Shown piece by piece: positions 6,002 to 6,078 of a DNA stretch of 6,078 bases. The notes beneath the pieces were generated by a model, which searched no databases, had not been told where the DNA came from, and was given only the letters and a program-made list of their open reading frames with translations. How positions within the stretch are numbered: the first letter of the stretch is position 1; each line of letters begins with the position of its first letter. Origin of the DNA: Treponema sp. (GTDB lineage: Bacteria > Spirochaetota > Spirochaetia > Treponematales > Breznakiellaceae); contig WQRT01000069.1 in the NCBI GenBank assembly GCA_009786625.1, positions 6,359 through 12,436 on the forward strand. The letters run 5' to 3'. The position numbers and the translations under genes are program-made.

Positions 6002-6078
6002 ATGAAAAGAAGATTGATCACATCGGCATTACCTTATGTCAACAATGAACCCCATCTTGGAAACCTTATTCAGGTGCT
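6002..6078 (+). CDS. metG: Methionyl-tRNA synthetase, N-terminal fragment (cut by window end)
   Basis: Only the first 25 codons are present and the frame is open at the window edge. The sequence begins MKRRLITSALPYVNNEPHLG and then NLIQV. It is the MetRS N-terminus: the ALPYxN strand followed by the HLGN version of the class I HIGH ATP-binding motif. The enzyme charges tRNA-Met in the cytoplasm. ATG at 6002 is chosen because the conserved strand begins five residues later and an in-frame TAG at 5936-5938 limits extension. No Shine-Dalgarno sequence lies at normal distance; the nearest purine run (AGGAA, 5976-5980) is 21 bases upstream. It is separated from the GH57 gene by 92 bases and probably has its own promoter. 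Confidence 0.93.
   Translation, partial: MKRRLITSALPYVNNEPHLGNLIQV

Overview
The window holds a tight six-gene operon on the + strand, followed by the first 77 bases of metG (methionyl-tRNA synthetase). The first five genes have the content and order of an RNF-type membrane oxidoreductase (C, D, G position, E, A). The sixth is a GH57-family protein related to 4-alpha-glucanotransferases. Nothing supports genes on the minus strand, RNA genes, insertion sequences or CRISPR.

Organism: the moderate base composition, RNF genes and MetRS N-terminus (MKRRLITSALPYVNN) fit a treponeme-like spirochaete best. This is a recall-based inference; the window has no phylogenetic marker that settles it.

Layout: 1-50 has a perfect TATAAT at 6-11 and a ribosome binding site. 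51-1340 is an RnfC-like protein with two intact ferredoxin-type Cys motifs. 1342-2364 is RnfD-like (TTG start). 2361-2819 is a small one-helix protein in the RnfG position. 2819-3478 is RnfE-like and 3475-4059 RnfA-like. 4056-5909 is the GH57 homologue (GTG start). 5910-6001 is a short intergenic region with a likely metG promoter overlapping a 9-bp inverted repeat. 6002 to the end is metG, cut by the window edge. All six operon genes overlap by 1-4 bases or are 1 base apart, so they are almost certainly co-transcribed and translationally coupled.

The striking point is that the operon looks like an RNF complex emptied of most cofactors. By motif comparison, RnfC has lost the Gly-rich FMN/NADH motif and the ECEPY-type motif. 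RnfD has Pro where the flavinylated Thr should be. The RnfG-position protein has no SGAT-type flavinylation motif. The RnfA and RnfE homologues lack the conserved cysteines that hold the intramembrane [2Fe-2S] cluster. No RnfB is present in the window. Yet the reading frames are intact, start sites are well formed and the scaffold motifs are kept. The coupled GH57 gene shows the same pattern: the fold is recognisable along its length, but the nucleophile Glu is replaced by Asn and the acid/base Asp region by Pro-Arg-Arg. The operon may therefore encode a repurposed, largely non-redox RNF-derived membrane complex with a pseudo-glycosidase partner. Its function cannot be read from the sequence.
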